Assembly: GCF_016239305.1 (NCBI RefSeq)
Contig: NZ_JAEHOQ010000004.1
Coordinates: forward strand, 62,001 to 126,000
DNA: 64,000 bases
Direction: 5' to 3'
Source of the DNA: Proteus vulgaris
Lineage (GTDB): Bacteria; Pseudomonadota; Gammaproteobacteria; Enterobacterales; Enterobacteriaceae
The position numbers and the translations under genes were made by a program. This document shows, in pieces, positions 1-8,942 of this stretch. The notes under the pieces are model-generated. The model was not told where the DNA came from. It ran no database searches and saw nothing but the letters and a program-made list of their open reading frames with translations. Numbering within the stretch: position 1 is the first letter of the stretch; each line of letters starts with the position of its first letter.

Positions 1-90
1 GAAATAGGCATTATTTGGAATAATAATATAAAAAATAAAGATCGTGATCTTATTATAAATATAATTTCTGAAGAAATAGATATAGTTTAA
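1..90 (+). CDS. C-terminal end of an unidentified protein, cut by the window edge
   Basis: Reading frame 1 is open from the first base to a TAA at 88-90 and encodes 29 residues ending EEIDIV. The tail is rich in Ile, Asn and Lys, like the local AT-rich coding style. It is too short to assign a family. A LysR-type regulator tail would be possible but cannot be shown. It could also be a chance open frame. Confidence 0.4.
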   Translation, partial: EIGIIWNNNIKNKDRDLIINIISEEIDIV

Positions 91-506
91 CTGATTAAGT
101 ATTATTTTTTATTTTCTGGTTTTATTGTTTTTATAATTTTAATCTATAAGAACTTTAAACTCCCAATTAATATTAATTAGTTTTAAAATGAAGTGATTTA
201 ATTAATTGCGAGATTGCTCACAAAAAATAACATAAAATAATAATGACTTTTTAACGTGTTTTAATAAAAAATTAAATTAAAACATTATATTAAGTTTATC
301 TCCATGACATAAATAAGGCTAATTAAAATTATTGTTATTAAAAAGAGTTATTTACAATGAAGGAGATTTATTTAATATGGTTCACCGACAACACAGCAAG
401 CTTTATATTCGTAAGTGAAGTTAGAAAGATAAAGTATAATTATCTCTGTAAGTGGCTACTTGTTATTTATATTTTTAATAAGTAGCCACACCCTCAAATA
501 AATAAT
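91..506. other. AT-rich intergenic region before the hemophilin operon
   Basis: This 416-bp stretch has no convincing long gene. It holds two overlapping tiny frames with Shine-Dalgarno-like sequences: 357-485 (42 codons, starting MKEIY) and 377-418 (13 codons, MVHRQHSKLYIRK, behind AAGGAG at 360-364). A strong hairpin lies at 452-489. A degenerate Fur-like inverted pair (GATAA at 428-432, TTATC at 440-444) is present, but its spacing is 2 bp shorter than the classical Fur box. The operon promoter probably lies here, but I cannot name its -35 and -10 elements. Confidence 0.5.
452..489 (+). promoter_or_regulatory. Leader hairpin upstream of the hemophilin-like gene
   Basis: GTGGCTACTT (452-461) and AAGTAGCCAC (480-489) are perfect inverted repeats of 10 bp. 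The stem can extend inward by about four pairs, one of them G-U. The hairpin ends about 30 nt before the ATG at 519 and is not followed by a T-run, so it does not look like a simple terminator. A role as mRNA stabiliser or regulatory leader is inference. Confidence 0.5.
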
Positions 507-518
507 ATGGAAATTATT

Positions 519-1319
519 ATGAAAAAACTGAATAAAATAACTTGTGCGTTATTCGTATTAATGGGCACCCATGCTGTACATGCTGAAATCCATTCTAATC
601 AAAGTGGTCCTTTCACAACGATGAAAGTGGGAGCAAGTGATGCTGTTAATCAAGGTCCTCATCAATCCGCGGGTGGAGAGCCTGGTGTTGGTGTTAGCAC
701 AGTAGGAGGCGGGAAAAAAATTGGTTTTGCTTCGTTAACATCGCCAATGATGAGTGGTGGGGCGGACAGTAATGGAATTTACACTATTCAGCCTAATGAA
801 AGTACGCCTGCTAGTCATAGTGATATGGGTGTTTTTCACTTTGCCAAAATCACTGATGCCAATGTCTATTTTGGTGACTGGGCAAAAACAACATCAGCAA
901 CAGATGCGACACATCAAACCTATTATGTGGGTAAAGATGTCACAACCACATTACCGACAGATAGCGCCACTTATACAGTAATTGGTGTTAGCCAATACAG
1001 TGGTAATAACCTACTTTCAGGTACGTTTGATGTTGATTTCTCACAAAAGAAAATTGAAGGTTCATTGGTTAATAGTCAACGTACAGTTGAGTTAGAAAGT
1101 GGAAATCTTTATACCGCAAATAACCAAGTGACGTTTTCTGCGGATGCAAAAGAAGGCACAACATCAGGAATTGTTGAAGGTGCCTTTTTTGGCGAAAGTG
1201 CTGAAGGATTAGCGGGTATTGTGGTGTTCAGTTCGGACCATACAAAAGATATTGGTTTTGGTGGTATCAAAGATAGCAGTGGAAATGAAGAAACGATAGT
1301 AAGCACGGACGCTTCTTAA
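519..1319 (+). CDS. Hemophilin-like secreted heme-binding protein (type XI secretion cargo)
   Basis: A 266-residue secreted protein. The start at 519 is preferred over an in-frame ATG at 507 because GGAAA lies 6 nt upstream of 519. A signal peptide (residues 1-22) ends in a signal peptidase I site (HAVHA, then E). There is no lipobox cysteine, so the product should be soluble rather than a surface lipoprotein. The C-terminal half carries the glycine-rich TbpB-type beta-barrel pattern (G-x-F-F-G, then AEGLAGIVVF). The adjacent Slam gene and TonB receptor match the hemophilin/HphA arrangement, where the protein captures heme outside the cell and passes it to its receptor. Heme as ligand is inferred from context. 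Related Slam cargos bind other ligands. Confidence 0.75.
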   Translation: MKKLNKITCALFVLMGTHAVHAEIHSNQSGPFTTMKVGASDAVNQGPHQSAGGEPGVGVSTVGGGKKIGFASLTSPMMSGGADSNGIYTIQPNESTPASHSDMGVFHFAKITDANVYFGDWAKTTSATDATHQTYYVGKDVTTTLPTDSATYTVIGVSQYSGNNLLSGTFDVDFSQKKIEGSLVNSQRTVELESGNLYTANNQVTFSADAKEGTTSGIVEGAFFGESAEGLAGIVVFSSDHTKDIGFGGIKDSSGNEETIVSTDAS

Positions 1320-1408
1320 GTTTTAAAATAAATATTATAGATTTATTCGGTAAAATAATCGGTTAATTCGTTAAAGTGGTATTAGTGGTCATTAAGCTAA
1401 ATGTTAGC

Positions 1409-1445
1409 AACAGATAATCTGGTATAGGGTTATCTGTTTTTTTTT
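1409..1445 (+). terminator. Rho-independent terminator between cargo and Slam genes
   Basis: AACAGATAA (1409-1417) pairs with TTATCTGTT (1430-1438), and the stem runs into nine consecutive T. It sits between the hemophilin-like gene and the Slam gene, both on the plus strand. Partial read-through would give much cargo mRNA and less translocon and receptor mRNA. Confidence 0.7.
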
Positions 1446-1500
1446 ATCTAAATTAAGCCGATCTAAAGGAATTATTTTTTTATTATTATAAGGATATACC

Positions 1501-2862
1501 ATGAATTATTATAAACCCTTAATAAGAGGGGAATTGGCTTTACTGCTAAGTTTATTTTCATTTAATGGGAGTGCAAAAGAGAGCAACGACAAGTTATTTT
1601 ATTATCTTGAAACAAAGAGTACAGCTGAAGTGGGTCAGCAACTTTATCACTATTTGCAACAACAGCAGTGGCAAAAAGCAGAAAGATTACTGCTTTATTA
1701 TCAACAACAACCTCAATATGAAATATTACTTGTTAATTACACAAAGGCGTTACTGGCACAGAATAAAGGTGATTTTTTAAATGCTGAGTTTTATTATCAG
1801 CAACAGCTTAAGCAAAAAGCCGATTTTATACCGGCGCAAACAGGATTAATTCAGCTTTATTTTCATTTGCGAGAATATAAAAAAGCACAGCAACAACTTA
1901 ATCAATTAAGCAATATTATTGATTTGCCAAAAGATATTGTCCAATCTATTGAGTTTTATAAGGTTAAGTTAACATCTTATTTTCAAGGCCAACGTTTCTA
2001 TCAGCTTAGTTTCTTCTATGATGATAATATTAACCATGCACCTGATTTAGCTGAACAAATTGTCTCTCAATCCACTCAAAGAAAAATCACCCTAAAGGGT
2101 GCAAAACCTATTACATCAACAGGTCTTACCCATTATTTTTCTTTTTATCAGCCTTTTAGTATTTATTCTCACCATACTTTCTCTTCTTATAATTATGTAC
2201 AATATATAGATTATCACTCTTACCGTAACGCTAATTTTTTTGCATTATATACACAATTAGCTTATCGCTATCAAAGAGATCAATATCAGTGGTCAATGAC
2301 ACCTTATTACGAAATAAAATCATCACGGGAACAATATGAATATCAAGCATGGGGAAGTGAAACACAATTTTCTTATTTTATTAATAAAAAGCAAGCTATT
2401 AATTTAAGCTTTGATTATAAAATAAAAAAATATCAAAAAGCATTAAATAATTTAAATAGTCAGCGATTTAGTTATAGTTTTTACCATAATTATTATTTTA
2501 ATAATAGAGTTAAGTTAGTTAATCAATTAAATTATCAGTTAGGACGTAAAAAAAATACTTTATTAAATTATCAGCTGTATGATATAAAAGCTGGTGTTTA
2601 TTATCCATTGTCAGTGAGTTGGAATATCTCTCTTTTTTTACAGTATCAATTTAAATACTTTAATAATTATAACCCTTTATTAAAAAAAAGAAGAAAAGAC
2701 AATGGATTCGTTTTTACAACTAATATTAAAAATAAATCACCTTTTATTTTAGGGTTTTACCCAATAATAGAATTACGTTATACCCGAAGATTAAGCAATG
2801 TGGATTGGTTATATCAATATCAGCAACATGAAGTGTTATTTAAATTAGAAAAGCAATTTTAA
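1501..2862 (+). CDS. Slam family outer-membrane translocon (type XI secretion, DUF560)
   Basis: A 453-residue surface lipoprotein assembly modulator. Residues 1-24 form a signal peptide. Residues about 30-160 form a periplasmic TPR-like helical domain (repeated Q-rich W/Y-K-A-E patterns). From about residue 165 the sequence alternates aromatic and polar residues as in a 14-strand beta-barrel and ends in an aromatic residue. The motif DDNIN at 174-178, at the start of the barrel, is typical of the family. Slam proteins move TbpB-barrel cargo across the outer membrane, so the upstream hemophilin-like protein is the obvious substrate. Spacing to the receptor gene is 41 bp, suggesting one operon. 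Codon use is strongly AT-rich like its neighbours. Confidence 0.85.
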   Translation: MNYYKPLIRGELALLLSLFSFNGSAKESNDKLFYYLETKSTAEVGQQLYHYLQQQQWQKAERLLLYYQQQPQYEILLVNYTKALLAQNKGDFLNAEFYYQQQLKQKADFIPAQTGLIQLYFHLREYKKAQQQLNQLSNIIDLPKDIVQSIEFYKVKLTSYFQGQRFYQLSFFYDDNINHAPDLAEQIVSQSTQRKITLKGAKPITSTGLTHYFSFYQPFSIYSHHTFSSYNYVQYIDYHSYRNANFFALYTQLAYRYQRDQYQWSMTPYYEIKSSREQYEYQAWGSETQFSYFINKKQAINLSFDYKIKKYQKALNNLNSQRFSYSFYHNYYFNNRVKLVNQLNYQLGRKKNTLLNYQLYDIKAGVYYPLSVSWNISLFLQYQFKYFNNYNPLLKKRRKDNGFVFTTNIKNKSPFILGFYPIIELRYTRRLSNVDWLYQYQQHEVLFKLEKQF

Positions 2863-2903
2863 TTAAATTAGTTACTTCCTTTATTAATTGAGTAGGTAAA
2901 ACA

Positions 2904-5900
2904 ATGCATACAATGCTTTTTAGAAAGCGGAAAATTGTTTCAATCTTCGTTTCTCTATCGCTATTTTCTCCGTGCTTTTATCTGCAAGCCAAAGAAGATA
3001 AAACCGATCTTGGTCATATTCAGATTTCTGATAATAAAGAAAAAGATAAAAAAGGTTATTCGCAAGTTTATGAGAAAGATGTTTCTAATGTTTATTTAGG
3101 AAAAGAACTCTTAGAGCGTTATCAAGGTGCCTCTCCTGCTGATTTACTGAAAAGTGCGATTGGGGTTTATAGTGGTGAAGCACGCAATGGTGGCGCGCTT
3201 GATCCTAATATTCGGGGGATTCAAGGGCAAGGCCGCATACCTGTTACTGTGGATGGAACAGAGCAGGCAATAACTGTGTATCGAGGTTATAGTGGTGCAT
3301 CTAATCGTAACTATATTGATTCTAATTTGATTAGCAGTATCTATATTGAAAAAGGCCCTTCATTAACGCCAGATATGAAAACCGGTATTGGTGGCGGTAT
3401 TGCGGTAAAAACCTTAGATATCCGAGATGTTGTGCCTATTGGTGATTCTTTTGGAATTAATTTTAAAGGGGATATCAGTAATAACTCTACACGGTATAAA
3501 GAAGTTTATACAAATATGATTGAAGATTACCGCTATTATCCAAGGTTCTATCAGCAAAATGCTTACCTTATTGATCCTGCTTTAGAAATAACTCCTCAAA
3601 AAAGCAAATTACAAAACTTTCAAGATTATTCATTCCGTCTTGGGATTGGTTTTGAAGAAGAAAAGTTTAACTTATTATTTGCTTATGCACTGCGAGAAAA
3701 AGGAAATTACTTTGCAGGAAAAAGAAATGCTAAAAAATATAGTGAAAATAATAAAGAATTATTGGAATCAGTTCATGTAAGGGATGGGACAAAAATTTTT
3801 GATCCTTATTTACCTTTTATTGCTCATATTTATCGACCTGATAATGAAGTACCTAATACCTCTAATCGTAGTCGCTCCGTTCTAGTTAAGGGAACGTTAT
3901 TTTCTGAATCAATGCACCGTTTTTCCATTAATTATCGATACACTGACTTACTATTTGGCGACATTATGCCATCACGTCTAAGTTGGGTTCGTTATGATAA
4001 AAATTTAGTCAATCAGTGGCCTTTGGGAAATATTACACAACAGGCAGGAACATTAACCTATCAATATAAACCAGAAGATAAAAAAACAGATTTACTATTA
4101 AGATTATGGGGTAATTTAACTATGGGTCATACTAATACTCGAGGAGGAAAGCCACGAGAGCCAAAACAAGTTGACACATTTTCTAATAGAAATACACAAT
4201 GGAATCTCAATTATGAAACTGGATTTATTGATACTTCTTCTCTTTATCAAGAGAACAATCGCTATGGTATCGATTTATCTTCGATATTTAAATTATCGCC
4301 TCAATTTTCTATTTCATTTTCCAGTAATTATCAATTTGAAAAATTAGATAGTGATGAATTGGAAGTACCTGTAGCTTTTGATTTTGTTACCGCAGGGCGA
4401 GCAGGGCAGCGTCATGAAATTAATTTAGCTCTTTCCACAGATTGGAAGCCGTTTTCTTGGTTAGCTATTACTGCGGGTGGCAAATACCATTATTATCATT
4501 TAACAGATACTTTTTTAAATAATAAGCGACGGAATAACGTAAAAGGTTATGAGAAAACTCCCTCTATTAGAGGATATTTAGTAAGTTATAAAAGAACATT
4601 GACACAGGAAGAGTGTTATTTAGTTGGCACTCTATGTGGAATTACGGAACAACAGTTACCAGAAAAATATAAAAGAGTAATAAGAGATCCTGAACTTGGA
4701 GAAAAAAGAAGGATAGTGCAAGAGTATAAATTAACTCATCCAGAGTATGAAAAACTACCTGGTAATATAAAAAAAGAAATTAATCGTATAATAAAAAGTT
4801 CAAAACAAATACATTTTGAAAATAGAACATATCTCCGTGATGAGAAAGGGAATATTGTTTTTAACTCTACTACTATGAGACCAATGAAAACGGAATTATT
4901 ATATTGGGGTCTTGATGAAGATGGAGAGTTATTAAAAAGCAATAATATTTTGTTAAACGGTTATCTTAATATGGATGAAAAAGTAGCTCACCCAATTACA
5001 GGTAATTTAGTTAATAAATATGAAATGGGTATTTCTAGTCCTACACCTATCTATCTTGATGATGATAAAGATAAATTTGCACCAGAGCCCAGCTATCATC
5101 ATGGCGCATTTTCACCCTTAGTGTCTGCGACGGTATATGCCAACGATATATTGCGTTTTTATGGACGTTATACCGAGCAACTACGGTTACCTAATCTATT
5201 TGAAAATACCAGTGGCTTTTCAGGATCAAAAGCGCGTTATTATGGTTTTAAATTAAAACCTGAGCGTGCGAAAAGCACTGAGTTTGGGGTTATTTTCGAT
5301 TTTACCGATTGGCTAAATATAGAGCGCCATGCTGATGTAAAAATAAATTATTTCCATACCAATATCGAAAATGTGTTTGATAGAGATGCGAATTGGCAAA
5401 TTAGGCAATTTGAAAAGCAAGTATTAGAGGGGCTGGAAGTTCAAGCTCGTTTTGATAATGGTTTTATTTTTATGGATACAGCTTTAGTTTATAGCCATAA
5501 AAATAAAGTATGTGATAAAAATGCCTTTAGTAACTACGATCCTTCAGGGTTATTAAGTGTTAAACAATGTATGACGGGGGGTTATCCTGGTGGTTTTTTA
5601 CGTACCTCTATTCAGCCTAAATATTCGGTTAATTTACATTTAGGGACTCGTTGGTTAGATAATAAATTAGAAGTTGGAAGTCGCTGGCTTTATTCATCAG
5701 AAGTGGAAAATAAAGATGAAAAATGGCTAAAAGAAAAATTACCACGAGAAATGTACGGTCAAAATAATAACCCAATGCGTTGGGCAAAAGTCTTTACCGT
5801 TGATGCTTACATTAACTATCAATATAGCCCTAATTTATCGTTTGAAATAACGGGCAGTAATTTATTAAACGAATACTACATTGATCCTTTAACGCGATCA

Positions 5901-5954
5901 GGTATGCCTGCGCCCGGAAGAACATTCCGATTGGGTGTGACTGCACAATTTTAA
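2904..5954 (+). CDS. TonB-dependent outer-membrane receptor for the hemophilin-like protein
   Basis: A 1016-residue receptor with a signal peptide (about 1-29, ending LQA), a plug domain (about 60-170, with NIRGIQGQG and EKGPSLTPD) and a long 22-strand barrel ending in a C-terminal Phe. It is much longer than usual siderophore receptors. Long extracellular loops lie around residues 545-725 and contain a Cys pair (EEC and TLC). A second Cys pair lies near residues 870-895. Long loops suit docking of a protein ligand, as in HphR, HpuB and TbpA. Its place between slam and tonB supports the role of hemophilin-heme receptor. Heme specificity is inferred. Confidence 0.8.
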   Translation: MHTMLFRKRKIVSIFVSLSLFSPCFYLQAKEDKTDLGHIQISDNKEKDKKGYSQVYEKDVSNVYLGKELLERYQGASPADLLKSAIGVYSGEARNGGALDPNIRGIQGQGRIPVTVDGTEQAITVYRGYSGASNRNYIDSNLISSIYIEKGPSLTPDMKTGIGGGIAVKTLDIRDVVPIGDSFGINFKGDISNNSTRYKEVYTNMIEDYRYYPRFYQQNAYLIDPALEITPQKSKLQNFQDYSFRLGIGFEEEKFNLLFAYALREKGNYFAGKRNAKKYSENNKELLESVHVRDGTKIFDPYLPFIAHIYRPDNEVPNTSNRSRSVLVKGTLFSESMHRFSINYRYTDLLFGDIMPSRLSWVRYDKNLVNQWPLGNITQQAGTLTYQYKPEDKKTDLLLRLWGNLTMGHTNTRGGKPREPKQVDTFSNRNTQWNLNYETGFIDTSSLYQENNRYGIDLSSIFKLSPQFSISFSSNYQFEKLDSDELEVPVAFDFVTAGRAGQRHEINLALSTDWKPFSWLAITAGGKYHYYHLTDTFLNNKRRNNVKGYEKTPSIRGYLVSYKRTLTQEECYLVGTLCGITEQQLPEKYKRVIRDPELGEKRRIVQEYKLTHPEYEKLPGNIKKEINRIIKSSKQIHFENRTYLRDEKGNIVFNSTTMRPMKTELLYWGLDEDGELLKSNNILLNGYLNMDEKVAHPITGNLVNKYEMGISSPTPIYLDDDKDKFAPEPSYHHGAFSPLVSATVYANDILRFYGRYTEQLRLPNLFENTSGFSGSKARYYGFKLKPERAKSTEFGVIFDFTDWLNIERHADVKINYFHTNIENVFDRDANWQIRQFEKQVLEGLEVQARFDNGFIFMDTALVYSHKNKVCDKNAFSNYDPSGLLSVKQCMTGGYPGGFLRTSIQPKYSVNLHLGTRWLDNKLEVGSRWLYSSEVENKDEKWLKEKLPREMYGQNNNPMRWAKVFTVDAYINYQYSPNLSFEITGSNLLNEYYIDPLTRSGMPAPGRTFRLGVTAQF

Positions 5955-5981
5955 TTAAAAGAGAGTAAGGAGCTTTTATTT

Positions 5982-6782
5982 ATGTTGGCACTTTCTGTCA
6001 GGCAACCGCTTAATATTTATTATTGGCTGATTGGCATATCGTTAGTTTATATCGCCATATTAAGTTGGGTGTTGCGTTCACTTTCTATGACAGAAAGTGC
6101 ACACCATATTCATCAGCAACAAGAAAATACATTATCCGTTTACCAAGTGGTATTTTCACCGCCCCAACAATCTACTGTCGTGCATGAGCTTATTGATAAA
6201 ATTGAACCTCAAGACAGCGCCATTATTTTACCGAGTTCAGAAAAAGGGGAGTTTGTTGAAGCAAAAAAAAAACCACCTAAAAAAATAAAAGAGAAGCCCA
6301 TACCTATAAAACCAAAATCAATTACACCAGTAAAAAAACAGGTGGTACAAGAAAAAGTAGAGCCGATAAAACAGCGTGATTTAGAAAGCCAAATAGCGCA
6401 AACGGCTTCAGAAGCATCGGCAGAAAGCTTAACGCAACATACAGCAAGCTCGTTAGCCGGAAGAAGTCATGCATTAAGTGAGAAAGGAATAGGGCAAGGT
6501 GAATCTGACAATCACTATATTAGTTCACTGCGTCGAGAAATAGAGCGTCATAAACGCTACCCATCACAAGCTCGTCGCATGCAGCATGAAGGCCAGGTGG
6601 TGGTGAGTTTTTCACTAACATCAGAAGGCACAGTTTCAAGGGTTGAGATAGAAAGTACTTCTGGTATTTCTTCCCTTGATAATGCGGCTATTGCTGCGGT
6701 TAAACGCGTAAAATCGATAGGACCTAAGCCTGAAAACCTATTGAACCCTTTAATTGTCTCATTAGATTTTCAATTAAATTAG
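5982..6782 (+). CDS. TonB energy-transducing protein, operon-dedicated
   Basis: A 266-residue TonB family protein. There is one N-terminal membrane segment (about 13-34). A Pro/Lys-rich periplasmic spacer (about 85-125, with KKPPKKIKEKP) follows. The C-terminal TonB domain (about 175-266) carries YISSLRREIERHKRYP and the GQVVVSF strand. It would couple inner-membrane proton-motive force to the upstream receptor. No exbB or exbD is present in the window, so it must use partners encoded elsewhere. It lies 27 bp after the receptor gene and is followed by a terminator, closing the operon. Confidence 0.85.
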   Translation: MLALSVRQPLNIYYWLIGISLVYIAILSWVLRSLSMTESAHHIHQQQENTLSVYQVVFSPPQQSTVVHELIDKIEPQDSAIILPSSEKGEFVEAKKKPPKKIKEKPIPIKPKSITPVKKQVVQEKVEPIKQRDLESQIAQTASEASAESLTQHTASSLAGRSHALSEKGIGQGESDNHYISSLRREIERHKRYPSQARRMQHEGQVVVSFSLTSEGTVSRVEIESTSGISSLDNAAIAAVKRVKSIGPKPENLLNPLIVSLDFQLN

Positions 6783-6792
6783 TGAACCAGTG

Positions 6793-6830
6793 AAAGCACT
6801 TAAGTTAAATTTAAACTTAGGTGCTTTTTT
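6793..6830 (+). terminator. Rho-independent terminator of the hemophilin/Slam operon
   Basis: AAAGCAC-TAAGTTTAA-type arms fold on themselves (AAGCACTTAAGTTT against AAACTTAGGTGCTT), followed by six T. It lies just after the tonB stop codon. Confidence 0.85.
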
Positions 6831-6898
6831 ATAAAGTTATTTTTTGTGCACTCATTCGCATTTTTCCAATTACAAGTACATAAATGTCTATTGTTAAT

Positions 6899-6917
6899 GA
6901 TATTGATTATGATTAAC
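6899..6917 (+). promoter_or_regulatory. Fur box upstream of the FepB-like gene
   Basis: The 19-mer GATATTGATTATGATTAAC matches the classical Fur consensus at 15 of 19 positions. It lies about 55 bp before the start of an iron-siderophore binding protein, the expected place for iron repression. Confidence 0.7.
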
Positions 6918-6971
6918 ATTAATAATTGCATTTATTATTTAAAGTAAAGCTTGCTTACTTGGAAATTAGTT

Positions 6972-7931
6972 ATGTTTAAATTCGCTGTCTCTACTGCCTT
7001 TTTTTTCCTTTTTTCTCTCTTTGTTAATATTGCTAACGCTTCTGATGTAGGCGCAGATAGTCAATATTGGCCTCGTACATTTACTAGTGTGGATGGCTCT
7101 AAAGTTGAAATTAAAGCAAAGCCACAACGTATTTTATCTGCGTCAGTTTCTATCACTGGGACATTACTCGCAATGAAAGCGCCCGTCGTTGCAAGTTCAA
7201 CCGCGGCAAATGGCCAATATTTTGCTCAATGGGATAAAGTGGCAAAAGAAAGAGGGGTTGAGAAATTATGGTCAGCAGGCAGTGTCTCATTAGAAATGGC
7301 TTATCTTTATGCACCTGATTTAATCGTTGTTTCCGTAAATGGTGGTGATACGGTTTATCCTCAAGTTGAACAACTTCAACAAATCGCCCCTACTATTGTT
7401 TTAGATTACGGCAAACAGAGTTGGGAAAGCTTGGCCTTACAATTGGCACAAGCGACAGGCCAAGAAAAAGAGACGGATACACTACTACAGCATTTTTCAA
7501 GCTTAGTAAAAGAAGGCAAAGAAGCACTACAACTTCCAGAAGGTCAGGTCAATATTATCTCTTATTTTGGTGCCGGTACCGTTAATCCTGTTTCATTACC
7601 TACCAGTCCTCACGCGGTATTATTACAACAACTTGGTTTTACCATTGAAAGTGCAGATCTTGCATGGCAGCCGAAAGATAAGCCTGTTTCTGATTTTGTG
7701 TGGGCTCAATATGAGCATTTAACGCAACTCACCGCACCAACCACTTTTCTCTTAAGTGGAACCGCCAAAGAAGCAGATGTGTTTATGGCTGATCCTATCC
7801 TTGCAAATCTGCCTTCTGTTAAAAATAAGCAAGTTTATGGTTTAGGCGTAAATTCATTTCGTATTGATTATTACAGTGCACAAGAAATTATCAACGATAT
7901 GGTTGCGCGTTTTAATTCGCATAAGCAATAA
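6972..7931 (+). CDS. Periplasmic iron-siderophore binding protein, FepB-like
   Basis: A 319-residue substrate-binding protein of the FepB/FhuD class. An upstream in-frame TTG at 6951 is less likely than ATG at 6972, which has GGAAA 6 nt ahead and starts a clean signal peptide (ending NANA). The mature protein shows the FepB-type order: WPRTF, PQRILS, LWSAGS-SLE, APDLIVVS, IAPTIVLDY. It would collect ferric siderophore in the periplasm and hand it to the two permeases encoded next. Catecholate (enterobactin-type) substrate is suggested by FepB resemblance but not proven. It lies 3 bp before the first permease gene. Confidence 0.85.
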   Translation: MFKFAVSTAFFFLFSLFVNIANASDVGADSQYWPRTFTSVDGSKVEIKAKPQRILSASVSITGTLLAMKAPVVASSTAANGQYFAQWDKVAKERGVEKLWSAGSVSLEMAYLYAPDLIVVSVNGGDTVYPQVEQLQQIAPTIVLDYGKQSWESLALQLAQATGQEKETDTLLQHFSSLVKEGKEALQLPEGQVNIISYFGAGTVNPVSLPTSPHAVLLQQLGFTIESADLAWQPKDKPVSDFVWAQYEHLTQLTAPTTFLLSGTAKEADVFMADPILANLPSVKNKQVYGLGVNSFRIDYYSAQEIINDMVARFNSHKQ

Positions 7932-7934
7932 CGT

Positions 7935-8942
7935 ATGTTTACTTCTCATTACGCCATAAAGTGGGGAATAAGAGGTGCTATTCTCCTATTGTTCTTTTTT
8001 GCACTATTAAGCTTATTTGTTGGAAGCCGGCATGTTTCTATGTACACAACATGGCAGGCTTTTATCAATTTTGATACGACAAATAGTGAGCACTTATTAG
8101 TACGTTATCTACGCTTTCCTCGCACATTATTAGCCATAGTCATCGGTGTTGCATTAGGTGGAGCTGGAACGTTAATGCAAGCTTTAACACGAAATCCACT
8201 AGCTGATCCGGGACTATTTGGAATTAATGCCGGGGCAATGGTCGCGATCGTCTCTGTTATTGCATTAACGGGGATCACTGATGTCACTATTTATATGTGG
8301 TTTGGTTTATTAGGCGCTTTTTTAGCGGGTATTGGAGTGTATCTTCTTAGTGGAGTAAGACACGGGCTTAATCCCGTTAGAATGGTACTTGCAGGCGTTG
8401 CTCTTTCTGTCGTTTTACTGGCTATTACTCAACTTATTACGGTCAATAGTGATGAACGTGTTTTTGATCAGTTCCGTCATTGGGTCGTGGGTTCATTGCA
8501 AGGGCGTAGTTTCGATGTTTTGTACCCTATTACTGTGTTGGTTGTGATTGGTAGTGTGATTGCTTACTCGCTAACACGCTCGTTAGATATAGTGACATTA
8601 GGTGATGATATTAGTCATGCGTTAGGTGCGAATCAAAAACGAGTTTGGCTATTGTCAGCATTTTCGATAGTTCTTCTTGCTGGAAGTGCTACCGCTGCGG
8701 TTGGACCTATTAGTTTTTTAGGCTTAACAGCTCCTCATTTTGCTCGCCGTTTAGTCGGTGCTGAATATCGAAAGATCTTACCTATGTCGATGTTAATTGG
8801 TGCATTAATCATGCTGATGGCGGATTGTTTAGGGCGATTAATCGGCACACCAGGCGAAATCAGTGTCGGTATTATGATTTCACTTATTGGTGGGCCTTTC
8901 TTTATTTATTTGGTTAAACGTTGGCGGATCATTACATTATGA
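7935..8942 (+). CDS. FecCD-family iron-siderophore permease, FepD-like
   Basis: A 335-residue integral membrane protein with many hydrophobic segments. It has the FecCD family hallmarks RFPRTLLAIVIGVALGGAG and TRNPLADPG-LFGINAGA near residues 55-105, and the late GPISFLGL-APH motif near residue 255, which contacts the ATPase. It forms half of the inner-membrane channel for the siderophore. Its stop overlaps the start of the second permease (ATGA at 8939-8942), so the two are translationally coupled. Confidence 0.88.
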   Translation: MFTSHYAIKWGIRGAILLLFFFALLSLFVGSRHVSMYTTWQAFINFDTTNSEHLLVRYLRFPRTLLAIVIGVALGGAGTLMQALTRNPLADPGLFGINAGAMVAIVSVIALTGITDVTIYMWFGLLGAFLAGIGVYLLSGVRHGLNPVRMVLAGVALSVVLLAITQLITVNSDERVFDQFRHWVVGSLQGRSFDVLYPITVLVVIGSVIAYSLTRSLDIVTLGDDISHALGANQKRVWLLSAFSIVLLAGSATAAVGPISFLGLTAPHFARRLVGAEYRKILPMSMLIGALIMLMADCLGRLIGTPGEISVGIMISLIGGPFFIYLVKRWRIITL

